Shown in pieces: positions 37,260 to 48,611 of a stretch of 57,782 nucleotides of DNA (position 1 is the first letter of the stretch; each line of letters opens with the position of its first letter). The translations under genes were made by a program, and so were the position numbers. The stretch is taken from contig QCGG01000012.1 in NCBI GenBank assembly GCA_003280055.1, positions 1 to 57,782 on the forward strand. The letters are read 5' to 3'. This DNA comes from Prochlorococcus sp. AG-363-P19 (GTDB lineage: Bacteria; Cyanobacteriota; Cyanobacteriia; PCC-6307; Cyanobiaceae). A model generated the notes under the pieces. That model saw only the letters and a list, made by a program, of their open reading frames with translations, did not search any database and was not told where the DNA came from.

Positions 37260-37991
37260 GTGCGTAAACCGGTTATTGCGGGAAATTGGAAAATGCATAT
37301 GACCTGCTCTATGGCTAAGGCATATATTGACTCTTTCTTGCCATTGTTAAGAGATGACTTGATTGATCGCACAATTGTTCTTGCACCCCCTTTTACGGCT
37401 CTTTCAACAATGTCGGAGCTTATAGCCGGAGTTTCTTTGGAACTTTCTAGTCAGAATGTTCACTGGGAAAAAAAGGGTGCGTTCACGGCTGAAATATCTC
37501 CTGAAATGCTTTTAGAGCACCATGTGAAATATGCCATTGTTGGGCACAGTGAACCTAGAAAATACTTTAGTGAAAGTGATGAACAGATTAATAAAAGAGC
37601 ACTATCAGCCCAGCAGAATGGCTTGATACCAATTGTTTGCGTTGGAGAAACAGATCAACAAAGGGAAATGGGTGAGGCAGAGAGAGTTATACGTCGACAA
37701 GTGGAACAAGGTCTTGAAGGTATTTTAACCTCTCAGCTTGTAGTGGCTTACGAGCCGATATGGGCAATTGGAACAGGGAAGACTTGTGAAGCAGAAGAAG
37801 CAAATAGGATTTGTTCCTTAATTCGTAAGTGGGTAGATTTTGAAGACTTGATAATTCAATATGGCGGCTCAGTAAAACCCGACAATATTGATCAGCTTAT
37901 GAGTATGAGTGATATAGATGGTGTTTTAGTTGGTGGAGCTTCCTTGGATCCTAAGAGTTTTGCTCGAATAGCTAATTATCAAGAAATTTGA
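37260..37991 (+). CDS. tpiA: Triosephosphate isomerase
   Basis: Interconverts glyceraldehyde-3-phosphate and dihydroxyacetone phosphate in the Calvin cycle and glycolysis. Full (beta/alpha)8 signatures: NWKMHMT (Lys), [13 protein letters not shown] (His; HSEPR rather than the common HSERR), [13 protein letters not shown] (catalytic Glu) and [23 protein letters not shown] start at 37260. One base before folP. Confidence 0.97.
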   Translation: MRKPVIAGNWKMHMTCSMAKAYIDSFLPLLRDDLIDRTIVLAPPFTALSTMSELIAGVSLELSSQNVHWEKKGAFTAEISPEMLLEHHVKYAIVGHSEPRKYFSESDEQINKRALSAQQNGLIPIVCVGETDQQREMGEAERVIRRQVEQGLEGILTSQLVVAYEPIWAIGTGKTCEAEEANRICSLIRKWVDFEDLIIQYGGSVKPDNIDQLMSMSDIDGVLVGGASLDPKSFARIANYQEI

Positions 37992-37992
37992 A

Positions 37993-38811
37993 ATGAATTT
38001 GCCTAATGGCTGGTTGGAGAAAACTTGCCTTATGGCGGTTATCAACATTACTCCAGATTCATTTAGTGATGGAGGAAAATACTTGGATCCTGAATCAGCA
38101 CTAGAAAGTGCATCTCTTCATCTTAATAATGGAGCCAATGTCCTCGATCTTGGAGCACAAAGCACTCGTCCAGGGGCTACATTGCTTAGTCCAGAGGAAG
38201 AACTTAGTAGATTGATTCCAGTTTTAAAAGAAATTCGTTCATCCCATAAAAATACTATAATTTCTATAGATACTTTTTGGTCAATTGTTGCAGAGCGTGC
38301 ATTAAATGAAGGTGCTAATTGGATCAATGATGTTAGCGGTGGTCGACTTGATCAAGATATCTTTAAAGTTGTCGCCGAATCAGGATGCCCATACGTTTTA
38401 ACTCATAGTCGTGGAAATAGTGAGTCAATGAATTCACTTGCTTCTTATGTGGATGTTGTTATTGATGTTCGAAATGAGTTGTTAAAAAGCACAGAATTGG
38501 CATTAAATTCTGGCATTATGAGTGATCAGTTGATATGGGATCCAGGCCTTGGATTTGCTAAAACCACTGAACATAATCTCGATATACTTCATGGACTTGA
38601 TGCCTTCACATCTGAGGGCTTCCCTTTATTGGTTGGACCTTCAAGAAAACGTTTCGTTGGAGATGTTACTCAAGAAAGTGATCCTTTGCAACGCGTATTT
38701 GGCACTGCAGCTGTTGTCTGTAGATGTGTTCAAGCTAATGTAGCTATGGTTCGTGTACATGATGTAAAAGCTATTTCTCAGACTCTCAAAATGGCTTCTA
38801 GTCTTTGGTGA
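37993..38811 (+). CDS. folP: Dihydropteroate synthase
   Basis: Joins p-aminobenzoate to dihydropterin pyrophosphate in folate synthesis. Signature motifs MAVINITPDSFSDGGKYL, NVLDLGAQSTRPGA, IISIDTFW, WINDVSGGR, LTHSRG, LIWDPGLGFAKT and LLVGPSRKRF. 272 residues, normal. Immediately follows tpiA (1-base gap), convergent with chlH. Confidence 0.97.
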   Translation: MNLPNGWLEKTCLMAVINITPDSFSDGGKYLDPESALESASLHLNNGANVLDLGAQSTRPGATLLSPEEELSRLIPVLKEIRSSHKNTIISIDTFWSIVAERALNEGANWINDVSGGRLDQDIFKVVAESGCPYVLTHSRGNSESMNSLASYVDVVIDVRNELLKSTELALNSGIMSDQLIWDPGLGFAKTTEHNLDILHGLDAFTSEGFPLLVGPSRKRFVGDVTQESDPLQRVFGTAAVVCRCVQANVAMVRVHDVKAISQTLKMASSLW

Positions 38812-38871
38812 AGAAAGGTTTTATTATTTATAATTATTTTATTTTGTTTTGATACTACTCAGATCTGATTG

Positions 38872-41800
38872 TTAATCTGTTGGTTGATTTACGCCCTCGA
38901 TTCTATCCTCAATTTCTTGATATAGATCTTTTAACCTTTCAATATTCTCTTCAGAGGTTTCCCAGTAGCCTCTACCATTAACTTCTAAAAGAGTTCCAAC
39001 TATTCTTCTAAAGCTATGTGGATTCATTTCCATTAACCTTTTTCGCATTTCAGGGTCATTGATAAATGTTTCATTAGATTCCTCGTATACAAAATTATCA
39101 ACTTGTCCACTTGTCGCACTCCAACCAAGCGTAAAATTAAGTCGTTTTGCTACTTCCCTTACTCCTTCATAGCCTGAATCCAACATCCCTTCATACCACT
39201 TGGGGTTTAATAGTTTTGTGCGGGAATCTAATCTTATTGTTTCACTTAGGGAGCGAACTTGAGCATTTGCAGTTGTTGTGTCTGCAATATAGCTGGTAGG
39301 GGATTTCCCATCATTTCTTAATCCCTTGATCAGGTTTGTTGGGTCCGAATCAAAATAGTGACTTACGTCTGTAAGTGAAATTTCGGCAGAATCTAGATTT
39401 TGAAAGGTAACATCGGCTGTTTTCATGACACTTTCAAATACTTCTCTGTTTTGATTCATTTCTCCTGGATTGTCAGCATTAAATGCAAAAGTTTTTCGTG
39501 ATAAGTACATTTCTTGCAGTTCAGATTCTTGTTCCCAGGTTGAATTTTCTACTGCGAGATTTACGTTTGAACTGTAACTTCCACTTGAGTTTGAAAATAC
39601 TCTACAGGATGCTTCTCTAATACTTGTTCCTTGAGCTTTTGCTTGTTCTATGGAATGTTTGCGAACAAAGTTTTTTTCAATGGGCTCATCTGCCTCAGCT
39701 GCCATTTTTACACCTTGATCAATAAGAGCCATTTGATTGATGAATAAGTCACGGAAAACACCTGAACAATTAACAACTACATCTATTCTTGGCCTCCCTA
39801 ATTCTTCTAAAGGTATAAGTTCTAATTTGTTCACTCTGCCAACAGAGTCGGGTTTGGGCCTTACTCCAATAAACCAAAGAATTTGTGCAAGAGATTCACC
39901 GTAAGTCTTGATATTGTCTGTTCCCCAAAGAACACAAGCTATTGTTTCTGGCCAGTCACCCTGTTCCTTTCGTTGTCGCTCAATAAGTTTATCTACCACT
40001 CCTTTTGCTGCAGCTATTGCAGCTGTTGTAGGGATTGATTGAGGGTCAAGTGCATGAATATTTTTGCCACTCGGTAGTACAGCTGGATTCCTTATCGGAT
40101 CACCACCTGGACCTGGTAAAACATAGTCTCCATCAAGTGCTTTGAGGAGACTTTCCATTTCTTTATCAGCACAAATCTGATTTAAACAGAAACGAAGATA
40201 ACTGAAAAGTTTTTCAAGTTGGTTAGAATCAATTTCTCTAAATCCACCTTTGTTGCACTCATTTTTCCAGGGTGTTGTTGGTTTTTGTCCAAAGATTCTA
40301 AGAATATTATCTAAAAAGTTGATTGATTTACGATTAATATCCACACGGCCATCACGACCAGTTAAAGACCTTACTAGGGAATCTACTGAATTCCTCGCGA
40401 CCTCAGTTATTTTTCTGTTTTGCTCTACATCATTTAGAACCCCATTATTGTTTCCATCAAATATTTCTTCTATGTTTCTACCAATAGCTTCAGCTAACAA
40501 CCCAGGTAGTGACCTTAGTCCATCTTCTTCTCTTTCTAGAGAGGCAATACTAACAAGAGTTGCGATTGCTTCTTCGGCTGTTGGAGGTTTTCCAATGGTA
40601 TGAAGTCCACATGGAAGTAATCGACTTTCAATTTCCATAAGTTGACTGTAAACAGCACCAACAACACTGTCTCTGTCTCCAAGTTCGAGACAAGAAGCAT
40701 CTTCCTCTGGGAGGCTAACGTCTTGGTCGAGGTTGCATTTGCGTGCAGTCTCAACAATTGCATTGACAATTTGTACGCCCCTTGAGCTTTCTCGAAGTTG
40801 CTGATAAGAGCCAACAAGTTCTCCTAATTCTTTAAGTCCTTTATATAATCCAGCATTTTCAGCTGGTGGTGTTAGATAGCTAATAGTTGAGGCATATCCT
40901 CGTCTTTTGGCAATTGTTGCCTCTGAAGGGTTATTTGCGGCGTAGTAGTAAAGATTTGGAAGTCCACCTATTAATGAATCTGGATAGCAGGTTTCGCTCA
41001 TGCCCATTTGTTTTCCAGGCATGAATTCCAGAGATCCATGAGTGCCAAAATGAAGTACTGCATCTGCTCCCCATATTTTCTCTAAATATGTGTAGTAAGC
41101 AGCAAACCCATGGTGAGGACTTGCACTCCTTGAGTAAAGAAGTCTCATAGGATCACCTTCGTAGCCAAAAGTGGGTTGTACACCTACAAAGACATTCCCG
41201 AAATGTCGTCCGTATATCAAAAGGTTTTGCCCATCACTATTAAGTTCTCCAGGAGGCTTGCCCCAGTTTTCTTCGAGACGGTTGGAATAAGGCGTGAGCC
41301 GCTCATACTCTTGAACACTCATACGATGAGCAATTGAAAGTTCAGGGGCTCCTTCTAGAGCTTCCGGGTCATTTATCACTGCTTCCATTAGTGATTTTGG
41401 ATCCTTAGGTAAATTCTCGATTGAGTAACCAGTAGATTTCATTTCTTCCAAAACTCTGTGTATTGACCCAAACACGTCAAGATATGCCGCTGTCCCAACG
41501 TTCCCCTTGTCAGGGGGGAAACTAAAAATCGTAATTGCTAGTTTTTTTTCTTTTCTAGGCTTTATTCGTAATGAAGACCAGCGGATGGCCCTTTCAGCAA
41601 TCGCATTTACCCGATCTTGGAGAGTATGGGCCTTGCCAGTTGCATCATCCCTACCTGATAAAACTATTGGCTCGATGGCTCCATCGAGTTCTGGAATTGC
41701 AATTTGAAGAGCAACTTGTACTGGATGTAGGCCTAGATCGCTAACTTCCCATTCTTTAGTTGTTTGAAAAACTAAAGGAAGGGCAACCATGTATGGCCGA

Positions 41801-42891
41801 TTAAGACGTTTTAGAGATTCGATTGCCTTTGGATGGTCTTGTCTGGCCGGACCTCCAACCAATGCAAAACCTGTAAGTGAGACAACACCATCAACTATTG
41901 GATCTTCTGGATTTGTAGGGTCATAGAAGAATGAGTTGACTGGTTTAGAAAAATCAAGCCCCCCACAGAAAATAGGGATAACTCTTGCACCGCGATATTC
42001 GAGTTCTTGAATGATCGCAACATAGTGTGCGTCATCTCCTGTGACGATATGACTCCTTTGGAGAACCAAGCCGATAATTGGTCCTTCAGAAGGATTTTTA
42101 AAAAGATCTTTTCTACTGTTAGTCCAATTTAAATATTCTTTTATATCTTCAAACATTGATGGAGCTAAAGGGTGCCATATTCCTAAATCTGGAAAAACTT
42201 GTGGTTCTGAAACTTCTAGCTCAGGACGGCTTTCTCCTTCTTTTGATGGAAAAACATATTTGTCAGCTAGCATTAAAAGTAAGTTCTTTAAATTATCAGG
42301 AGTCCCTCCAAGCCAATATTGAAAGCTCAGCATAAAACTTCGCGCATCCTGAGCTTTGTCTACTGGAAGATATTTTAGAATGCTGGGAAGAGTATTTAAT
42401 AGCTTCAACATTGAATCTTGGAATCCTGCTCCTCCAGAGTCCTTACGCTTTTTCATGAAGCTTGCAAAGACGCTTTTGCTTTGCCCAAGCTGAGCCATTG
42501 AAAAGCTTCCAAGTTTGTTAAGCCGCATTACCTCAGGCATTGATGGAAATACAACGGCGGCTTTTAAACGATCCCTATGAGGAGAAACTGCTTCAACGAC
42601 TTTTTGTGCTAGGTCCTCAATGAAAATCAACGATGCTATAAAAACATCAGCATTAGAAATGTCCGTTTGAAAGTCTTTAAAATTTTGTTCATCTCTTAGT
42701 TCTTCAATAAGGTACCCACTTAGTTCAATCCCCAATTCTCCATTTTGGGAGTTGAGTGAATTGGCAGCCTGTGTAAGAGCATTTTGATATTGGGGTTCTA
42801 GTACAACGTATACCGCCTTCATGACGGCTTTATGGCAGTGATTCTCTTCAGGTAATACTCTGCGATTGGCGGAGCGAACCTGAGTGAACAT
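38872..42891 (-). CDS. chlH: Magnesium chelatase subunit H
   Basis: Large, porphyrin-binding subunit of the enzyme that inserts Mg2+ into protoporphyrin IX at the start of chlorophyll synthesis. 1339 residues, as expected. CobN/ChlH motifs include [19 protein letters not shown], the [24 protein letters not shown] region and [19 protein letters not shown] (metal/porphyrin pocket). Working partners ChlI and ChlD are not in the window. Its 112-base spacer to dapB carries a GGGTG/CACCC hairpin (42956-42975). Confidence 0.98.
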   Translation of the reverse strand: MFTQVRSANRRVLPEENHCHKAVMKAVYVVLEPQYQNALTQAANSLNSQNGELGIELSGYLIEELRDEQNFKDFQTDISNADVFIASLIFIEDLAQKVVEAVSPHRDRLKAAVVFPSMPEVMRLNKLGSFSMAQLGQSKSVFASFMKKRKDSGGAGFQDSMLKLLNTLPSILKYLPVDKAQDARSFMLSFQYWLGGTPDNLKNLLLMLADKYVFPSKEGESRPELEVSEPQVFPDLGIWHPLAPSMFEDIKEYLNWTNSRKDLFKNPSEGPIIGLVLQRSHIVTGDDAHYVAIIQELEYRGARVIPIFCGGLDFSKPVNSFFYDPTNPEDPIVDGVVSLTGFALVGGPARQDHPKAIESLKRLNRPYMVALPLVFQTTKEWEVSDLGLHPVQVALQIAIPELDGAIEPIVLSGRDDATGKAHTLQDRVNAIAERAIRWSSLRIKPRKEKKLAITIFSFPPDKGNVGTAAYLDVFGSIHRVLEEMKSTGYSIENLPKDPKSLMEAVINDPEALEGAPELSIAHRMSVQEYERLTPYSNRLEENWGKPPGELNSDGQNLLIYGRHFGNVFVGVQPTFGYEGDPMRLLYSRSASPHHGFAAYYTYLEKIWGADAVLHFGTHGSLEFMPGKQMGMSETCYPDSLIGGLPNLYYYAANNPSEATIAKRRGYASTISYLTPPAENAGLYKGLKELGELVGSYQQLRESSRGVQIVNAIVETARKCNLDQDVSLPEEDASCLELGDRDSVVGAVYSQLMEIESRLLPCGLHTIGKPPTAEEAIATLVSIASLEREEDGLRSLPGLLAEAIGRNIEEIFDGNNNGVLNDVEQNRKITEVARNSVDSLVRSLTGRDGRVDINRKSINFLDNILRIFGQKPTTPWKNECNKGGFREIDSNQLEKLFSYLRFCLNQICADKEMESLLKALDGDYVLPGPGGDPIRNPAVLPSGKNIHALDPQSIPTTAAIAAAKGVVDKLIERQRKEQGDWPETIACVLWGTDNIKTYGESLAQILWFIGVRPKPDSVGRVNKLELIPLEELGRPRIDVVVNCSGVFRDLFINQMALIDQGVKMAAEADEPIEKNFVRKHSIEQAKAQGTSIREASCRVFSNSSGSYSSNVNLAVENSTWEQESELQEMYLSRKTFAFNADNPGEMNQNREVFESVMKTADVTFQNLDSAEISLTDVSHYFDSDPTNLIKGLRNDGKSPTSYIADTTTANAQVRSLSETIRLDSRTKLLNPKWYEGMLDSGYEGVREVAKRLNFTLGWSATSGQVDNFVYEESNETFINDPEMRKRLMEMNPHSFRRIVGTLLEVNGRGYWETSEENIERLKDLYQEIEDRIEGVNQPTD

Positions 42892-43003
42892 AGTTTTACC
42901 TGAGTATTTTCCGCAGCCTACGAGTCTATGGGGCTAAATGTGGGTATTTACTTTCGGGTGTTACAAGTGTCACCCATAAAACTCTCCTTCAAAAGCATTC
43001 GAA

Positions 43004-43855
43004 ATGAGCAAACAGCAACCGAAATCCATTCCAGTAATTGTTGCAGGCGCCCTTGGGCGAATGGGCTCAGAAGTTGTCAAAGCAGTTCACTTTTCTAAAA
43101 ATTGTCATCTAGTGGCTGCTATTGATCTAGCAAAAGAAAAGGAAGGAGAAGATGTTGGCTTGGAGTTGGGGCTTAACCCTTTGGGAATACATTTGACATC
43201 GGATTTTGAAGGATCAATTTGCGCTGTCAGTCAGTCACCGTCTAATGATGGTTCTAGTTCAAAAGCTGTGCTTGTTGATTTCACTCATCCAGGTGTTGTT
43301 TATGAACATACAAGAGCAGCTATTGCTTATGGAATTCATCCTGTAATAGGTACCACTGGTTTAACTCTTAATGAAATTAATGAGTTAATAGTCTTTTCAG
43401 AAAAAGCCTCTATTGGTGGAGCAATTATTCCAAACTTTTCGGTTGGGATGGTGCTTTTACAGCAAGCAGCAGCTGTAGCAGCAGGCTTTTATGAACATGT
43501 TGAATTAACAGAACTCCATCATAATATGAAGGCAGATGCTCCTAGTGGAACTTGTATTAAGACTGCTGAACTAATAGAAGACCTTGGTAAGGAGTTTAAT
43601 CAAAATGAGGTTGATGAATACGAGTCCCTTAAAGGATGTAGAGGAGGTTTGCGAGAAAGTGGTATTAGGGTTCACTCGATTAGGCTTCCAGGTTTAGTAG
43701 CTCATCAGGAAGTTGTTTTTGGAGCAAAAGGGGAGACTTATACGCTTCGACATGACACTATTGACAGGTCAGCATATATGCCTGGAGTCTTGCTTGCTAT
43801 TAGAAAAGTAAATGAGCTAGAAGGTCTTGTATATGGACTTGAGAGGCTCATTTGA
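43004..43855 (+). CDS. dapB: 4-hydroxy-tetrahydrodipicolinate reductase
   Basis: NAD(P)H-dependent step of lysine/diaminopimelate synthesis. N-terminal dinucleotide fold [35 protein letters not shown], then the catalytic region [20 protein letters not shown] (His-His and Lys), and [31 protein letters not shown]. 283 residues, normal. Divergent from chlH; 16 bases before the next gene. Confidence 0.97.
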   Translation: MSKQQPKSIPVIVAGALGRMGSEVVKAVHFSKNCHLVAAIDLAKEKEGEDVGLELGLNPLGIHLTSDFEGSICAVSQSPSNDGSSSKAVLVDFTHPGVVYEHTRAAIAYGIHPVIGTTGLTLNEINELIVFSEKASIGGAIIPNFSVGMVLLQQAAAVAAGFYEHVELTELHHNMKADAPSGTCIKTAELIEDLGKEFNQNEVDEYESLKGCRGGLRESGIRVHSIRLPGLVAHQEVVFGAKGETYTLRHDTIDRSAYMPGVLLAIRKVNELEGLVYGLERLI

Positions 43856-43871
43856 AACAGCTCCCTGAAAA

Positions 43872-44522
43872 ATGTTAGTCCCTTTAAGACCTGGTGAATT
43901 AGAAAGAATTATTCCAGCAGTTGCTACTGGGAATCAATTTGTGGCCGCGTTAGGTAATCCCCAAAAGATTCTCCAAAGAGTAATGATTGCATCCATTGGG
44001 GGGGTAATTACACTTTTAATTAGTCAGAGTCAAGTAGCTAGTCGTTTTTATTCTCTATGGTTAATTGTTGGAGTGACTATACTTTTATATGTTTTGTGGA
44101 GTCCAATAGTTGAGGCAGGTAAGCGTAATTCTGTTTTAAGATCATATTCTTCAGTAGCCTTGTTTGATGGTCAAATAGCAGATGTTTTTACTAGAGAAAG
44201 AGTCGAGAATCGTCATGAGCAGGCTAATAAATTGGGAGAATTGGAACTCGTAGAGAATCGACGTACATGGATGGTTATTGAATTAGTTGATGAGGATGGT
44301 TTCCTTGGACAAGTGAGGTTTCCATTGGAAAAGAAGCATCAGAGAATCAGGGAAGGTCTTAGAGTCAGATGTTTGGTCTTCAGTAATACAAGAGATTTCA
44401 GTAAAATTTCAGCGCTAAGTGATGCTTGGGTACCTAGTCAGGGATTGTGGGTAGGGGAATATCCCTATTTGCTTAGACCAGCTTTTGAGGAGCTTTGCCA
44501 AAGGCGTTTTGATAGGGGTTAA
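43872..44522 (+). CDS. Conserved cyanobacterial membrane protein, 216 aa
   Basis: Unknown function. Two hydrophobic segments (VMIASIGGVITLLISQSQ and FYSLWLIVGVTILLYVLWSPIVEA, about 37-82), then a cytosolic basic/beta part (SVALFDGQIADVFTRE, WMVIELVDEDGFLGQVRFPL, LRVRCLVFS). Homologues are sometimes labelled 'phosphate ABC transporter permease', which this sequence does not support. In the dapB operon. Confidence 0.78.
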   Translation: MLVPLRPGELERIIPAVATGNQFVAALGNPQKILQRVMIASIGGVITLLISQSQVASRFYSLWLIVGVTILLYVLWSPIVEAGKRNSVLRSYSSVALFDGQIADVFTRERVENRHEQANKLGELELVENRRTWMVIELVDEDGFLGQVRFPLEKKHQRIREGLRVRCLVFSNTRDFSKISALSDAWVPSQGLWVGEYPYLLRPAFEELCQRRFDRG

Positions 44523-44656
44523 ATTATTATGGGACAATTCAGTAACTAAGCGTTCAATGATGATTCATAGATTTTTTCGGAATCAGTTTATGTTTGTTTT
44601 GCGATCTAACATTTTGATTTGATTTTTTGTAATCTCACAATTCACTTACTTCACTT

Positions 44657-45853
44657 TTGGACTTTCACAATCGAAAAAGGAAGACTGATTTGCTGATTCC
44701 TCCTCCTTTAAGAATTAAGATTATTGGAGCAGGTCCTACGGGCGCACTTCTTGCCCTTGCTATGTCCCGAGCTGGCTCCCAAGTAAGTCTTTACGATTCA
44801 TTAGATGAGGAATCTCTTCTTGCAAGAAGTAGGGCTTATGCACTAACACACTCATCAAGAGAACTCTTAGATAAACTATCACTTTGGGAACCATTATCCC
44901 CTTTCGTTAACTCATTTACAACGCTTCATCTTGAAGATAGAGGATTACTTAAGAAGGTTAATTTTGAGCTTAATGACCTTAATAAATCACATTTAAAATA
45001 TGGAGCCATTGGTTGGATCGTTGACCATAAAAGTCTGATGAAAATACTTTACTCACGAATAAGTCAAGATCCTAATATATTATTTGAATTACTTTCAGAG
45101 TCCTCTTCTTCACTTGATAATAATGATCTAGTCGTAGCAGCTGATGGACCTACATCTTTTACTAGGAGAAGTTGGGGGATACGAGTTTTCAACCTTCCTT
45201 ACAGGCAAGGATGTTTGACAGCAAAAGTTATTATTAGAGGAGCTAATGAATCTACAGCACATGAAATTCTTAGACCTGAGGGACCCTTAGCTCTATTGCC
45301 AATGGGAGGAGAAATCTTTCAGGTTGTTTGGAGTGCTCCAATTTCACTATGCAAAGAACGAGCTGCATTTACAACAAGCCAATTTTTAGATCAATTAGCT
45401 GCAATTCTTCCTTATGGCTTTGAGCCAGATATTTTATTAGAGAGTCCAACTGCATTTCCTATGCGGTTTTCATTGTCCTTAGGCCTTGGTTCTCGTAATA
45501 AGCTTTTAATTGGAGAATCTGCTCATAGATTTCATCCAGTTGGTGGCCAGGGTTTAAATGTTTGCTGGAGAGATGTTCAAACCCTTATGCACCTAATAGA
45601 AAAATATAATAATGGCATGGTTAAGCGAGGTAGTTTGCTCACTGCCTATTCGGCTGCACGTTTTTTAGACGTTTTAGCAATAGGTGTTTTCACCGATTTG
45701 TTGGTCCGTGTTTATTCCAATAGGTTCTTCCCCTTAAAGGTATTGAGATTTTTTGTGATTACTTTGATTTCTCTTTCTTCTTCTGTAAGACGCTTCTTGT
45801 TGCACTTCATGACCTATGGCCCTACCAAATTCTTTACAATCTTGTCAGACTGA
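44657..45853 (+). CDS. UbiH/VisC-like FAD monooxygenase
   Basis: Aromatic-ring hydroxylase of the UbiH family; in cyanobacteria related enzymes are linked to quinone or other isoprenoid aromatic metabolism. FAD motifs: IKIIGAGPTGALLALAMSRAG (GxGxxG), DLVVAADGPTSFTRR (DG motif), and LIGESAHRFHPVGGQGLNVCWRD (GD-like motif with GES in place of GDA). TTG start 44657; the first 15 residues are uncertain. Precedes DUF2949 by 20 bases. Confidence 0.87.
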   Translation: MDFHNRKRKTDLLIPPPLRIKIIGAGPTGALLALAMSRAGSQVSLYDSLDEESLLARSRAYALTHSSRELLDKLSLWEPLSPFVNSFTTLHLEDRGLLKKVNFELNDLNKSHLKYGAIGWIVDHKSLMKILYSRISQDPNILFELLSESSSSLDNNDLVVAADGPTSFTRRSWGIRVFNLPYRQGCLTAKVIIRGANESTAHEILRPEGPLALLPMGGEIFQVVWSAPISLCKERAAFTTSQFLDQLAAILPYGFEPDILLESPTAFPMRFSLSLGLGSRNKLLIGESAHRFHPVGGQGLNVCWRDVQTLMHLIEKYNNGMVKRGSLLTAYSAARFLDVLAIGVFTDLLVRVYSNRFFPLKVLRFFVITLISLSSSVRRFLLHFMTYGPTKFFTILSD

Positions 45854-45873
45854 CGTTCCAACTCATTTGAACG

Positions 45874-46086
45874 ATGGTGATCAGTAGTCATACGCAACCT
45901 ACGGCTTCACCTCAGTTGATTAATTTTCTCCAGCAGAAGTTGGGTTTAAGTGAGAATGCATTAACACTAGGACTGCGACAATCAGAGGTGGAACAGGCAC
46001 CTTTACCTGTAGTCCTTTGGAGTTTTGGTTTAATAACTCTTTCTCAATTACAGCAAGTCTTGGATTGGGAAGCTGAACAGCAATGA
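45874..46086 (+). CDS. DUF2949 protein
   Basis: Cyanobacterial 70-residue protein of unknown function. Core LINFLQQKLGLSENALTLGLRQSE and PLPVVLWSFGLITLSQLQQVLDW matches DUF2949 as I know it. ATG 45874. Confidence 0.85.
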   Translation: MVISSHTQPTASPQLINFLQQKLGLSENALTLGLRQSEVEQAPLPVVLWSFGLITLSQLQQVLDWEAEQQ

Positions 46087-46198
46087 CTTGACAACCAATT
46101 TGTAGAACAATCTCTAATGTTGTCGCCTTGTGTGTGCTCTTTAAAAAAAATCCCATTTTTGATGACTTTTAGGCCCTACTCCTGGCATCATTTCCATC

Positions 46199-46783
46199 AT
46201 GAATGATGTATTAGTCAAATCTGGCAATAAAGCCCTTGTTGAAGGCCAGAAGGATAATGGTGATTGTTTCAGGTTCTCGATTGGGAGACGTGGACTTGAA
46301 AGGCTTGACTTGCTTCTTCTGGTTATTGAGTCGTTGGATTTCAATGGCGCCGAGGCCATGCTTTTTTCCTGTGAGGAACTTGGGCTGAAGGACATTTTCC
46401 CAAATCGAGTTGAACTTTGGAAACTCAGATGTCATAACCCTTTGAGGCGAACGACAAGAAGAGGAGCTCTTACTTATTTTGAGTCGGATGCCTTAATTCT
46501 TTTATTGTGTTCAATGGCAGATCGTCTATACCCTCTAATTCATCAGTTGCTTTCTTCTAAAGAGCCTGAGACTATAAATTCTCAACGTTGGCATCTGTTT
46601 CAAGAACGTTTGTCTGAATTAATCAAAGAGAGAATGAATCCTCGCAGAGGTGGCGTTAAGCGTTTTTTGTCAGCGACGAGTTCTTCTAATATTTACAAGG
46701 ATTTAGTCAGGACATTGGCCCTTGCATCAGGTCCTGGTGGTCCAGACAGACTTCGTGCGAGTCTGCTTGATCCCACTCCATGA
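46199..46783 (+). CDS. DUF3038 protein
   Basis: Cyanobacterial conserved protein, unknown function. Signs: GLERLDLLLLVIESLDFNGAEAM, PNRVELWKLRCHNPLRR, and FESDALILLLCSMADRLYPLIHQLL, mostly helical and soluble. It is regularly paired with DUF4335, as here: 10 bases separate the two genes. Confidence 0.87.
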   Translation: MNDVLVKSGNKALVEGQKDNGDCFRFSIGRRGLERLDLLLLVIESLDFNGAEAMLFSCEELGLKDIFPNRVELWKLRCHNPLRRTTRRGALTYFESDALILLLCSMADRLYPLIHQLLSSKEPETINSQRWHLFQERLSELIKERMNPRRGGVKRFLSATSSSNIYKDLVRTLALASGPGGPDRLRASLLDPTP

Positions 46784-46793
46784 GCTAACAAGA

Positions 46794-47432
46794 ATGTTAA
46801 AGACTTCGTTTACTTATAACCAGACTTCGGTGAGGCTTGAGATTGAGGGTTTCCCTGATACTTCGTTAGGTCATTTAGACGGGCAAATAGGAGTTATTTC
46901 TTCCTGGAAGATTGAATTGCTTGGCAGTGCAGATTTAGAAGGGAAACGAGAACATCTTCAAGAACTGATGTTGCGAGTCCTTCCTTATGCACGTTATTTG
47001 CTGTCTGGAGTTAAGAGACCATTCGGGAATAATCAAAGCACGGTTTCAATTTCTTCTTATGGTCAAACCCACCAGTTACTTCTTAGAAGTAGCCAGCCAG
47101 GCGTAGAACCATTACAAATTTACCTTGATGATGCTGAATTGTCGGATCTTGTCCGGTGTTTAGATGAATTGCGATTGGACTCAAGAGTTCGAGTTAGTTG
47201 GGATCTTCCGGAAAATAATCCACTTACGCGCAAGGAGTTGGTTAATCGCGTACCATTTATTCAAAGGTTTGGGGCGCCTTTTATTGGAAGTACAGCCTTT
47301 GCTCTTGTGACATTTGTTACTCTTTTGCTTACCGTTGAATTACCACCAGATGAAAATCATATTGAACAGTCGGGTTCAATATCAACTAGTAAAAATGAAA
47401 AACTAGCTTTAATTAATCAAGATTATTTTTAG
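46794..47432 (+). CDS. DUF4335 protein with C-terminal membrane helix
   Basis: Partner of DUF3038. From ATG 46794: KTSFTYNQTSVRLEIEGFPDTS, LIGVISSWKIELLGS-like beta region, YARYLLSGVKRPFGN. Residues near the C-terminus (IGSTAFALVTFVTLLLTVEL) form a single membrane helix. An upstream in-frame start (46722) would overlap DUF3038 and is rejected. Function unknown. Confidence 0.87.
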   Translation: MLKTSFTYNQTSVRLEIEGFPDTSLGHLDGQIGVISSWKIELLGSADLEGKREHLQELMLRVLPYARYLLSGVKRPFGNNQSTVSISSYGQTHQLLLRSSQPGVEPLQIYLDDAELSDLVRCLDELRLDSRVRVSWDLPENNPLTRKELVNRVPFIQRFGAPFIGSTAFALVTFVTLLLTVELPPDENHIEQSGSISTSKNEKLALINQDYF

Positions 47433-47526
47433 TCATCAAGCAGCCAATCGATTATGGCTTAGATATTAAAAGTTGTTTTAGAAATCTAAAGAGAACCCGA
47501 TCAAGGCATTTTTAAATTTAAATTTC

Positions 47527-47973
47527 GTGTTAGGATATAAGATATTAAGACTGTTTCTTTGTATAAAAAATTACATCTTACCTCACATGCAATTTTTAAA
47601 ATCAAGAAGAGGTAATAAATTATTAAATAGATATGTTTTTCGAAAAAGAGTGCCAAGAAAATCTAAATCTGCGATAAGACTATTTTTAGAATCAATCATA
47701 ATGCTTTTATCTGGTGTCTGGCTTCTTCTTTTTCTAAATACTTTGCCCAGAAATTATGACCTTGGTGCATTATTAAATCAAGCAAGTTTAGATTTAGCAA
47801 TTGGTTTCTTCAAAATTATCGATGGTTTTTCTCTCCTAGGTGTAATTTTTCTTTTAGGCCTTTTAATTATTCTAGGACTTGTATTACTTCTTGGATCGAT
47901 ATGGAGGCTTTTAAAGGTCGCTTCATATTTCTTTTCTAAATCAGACAAATTAAAAATTAATTCAAATAGATAA
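47527..47973 (+). CDS. Small membrane protein, 148 aa
   Basis: Unknown. Very basic N-terminal 60 residues (many Lys/Arg), then two or three hydrophobic segments (LFLESIIMLLSGVWLLLFL; GVIFLLGLLIILGLVLLLGSIWRLL). Possibly a later start (Met at QFLKSRRG) is used. It starts a run of three small membrane proteins. A strong hairpin follows the stop. Confidence 0.6.
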   Translation: MLGYKILRLFLCIKNYILPHMQFLKSRRGNKLLNRYVFRKRVPRKSKSAIRLFLESIIMLLSGVWLLLFLNTLPRNYDLGALLNQASLDLAIGFFKIIDGFSLLGVIFLLGLLIILGLVLLLGSIWRLLKVASYFFSKSDKLKINSNR

Positions 47974-47980
47974 GACTCTT

Positions 47981-48006
47981 TCCAATAAATCTAATGATTT
48001 ATTGGA
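47981..48006. terminator. 11-base hairpin after the gene
   Basis: Perfect arms TCCAATAAATC / GATTTATTGGA with loop TAAT, 7 bases after the stop. There is no T tract, so it may be an mRNA 3'-end stabiliser rather than a true terminator. Confidence 0.55.
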
Positions 48007-48128
48007 GCTCGTATTGCCTTGACTTTATATTCTATAATTTATAAACCTAATTAAACTTTATAATTGTATCTGAGATATAATTTAAATTGATTAACATTTA
48101 CTATTTGATCTTTTCAAGTATTCACCAA

Positions 48129-48503
48129 ATGAATGATTCTTTTTTTACTAGAATAACTGCTTGGATCACCTATAGTCTTGCTCTGTATTCTTGGAGCATT
48201 AGTTTTAATAATGGATTATTAATTTGGATACCATACGGAGCAATATTGCTTATTAGTTTTTTATGCATTATTCATGGAGCGCGAAAAGTAGCCCTATTAT
48301 TAGTTTTTCCAGGTATTCGATTTCCACTAAATAAACTTATTCTTGCAAGTAGTTCCTTCTTTCTGTTCATAGGATCAATGAATGGACTCTTGGATATTTT
48401 ATTTAAATTACCTGTTCAAGATAGAAGTTTTTTACTGCTCCCAATTATCACTTCTGCTTGTATTCTAGGAGGTGCATCCATTAACCTTGCTCAGATGGAC
48501 TAG
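48129..48503 (+). CDS. Membrane protein, about 4 helices, 124 aa
   Basis: Unknown. From ATG 48129, hydrophobic helices ITAWITYSLALYSWSISF, LIWIPYGAILLISFLCII, LASSSFFLFIGSMNGLL and IITSACILGGASINLA, separated by short polar loops with GARKVALLLVFPGIRFP. No family recognised. An in-frame TTG at 48087 adds 14 residues. Confidence 0.6.
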   Translation: MNDSFFTRITAWITYSLALYSWSISFNNGLLIWIPYGAILLISFLCIIHGARKVALLLVFPGIRFPLNKLILASSSFFLFIGSMNGLLDILFKLPVQDRSFLLLPIITSACILGGASINLAQMD

Positions 48504-48611
48504 GTCTCTTCTTGAATTAAATTTATCAATTTATCAATATTTTTACTTTGTTTTTCTAATCTTTTAAATTTTGGGAAATGTTATAGTTTACTTGAGAAAC
48601 TCTTATTCCCA

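Noticed and set aside
46722-46793. Upstream start for DUF4335
   Set aside because: Would overlap the end of DUF3038 out of frame; ATG 46794 starts the conserved domain.
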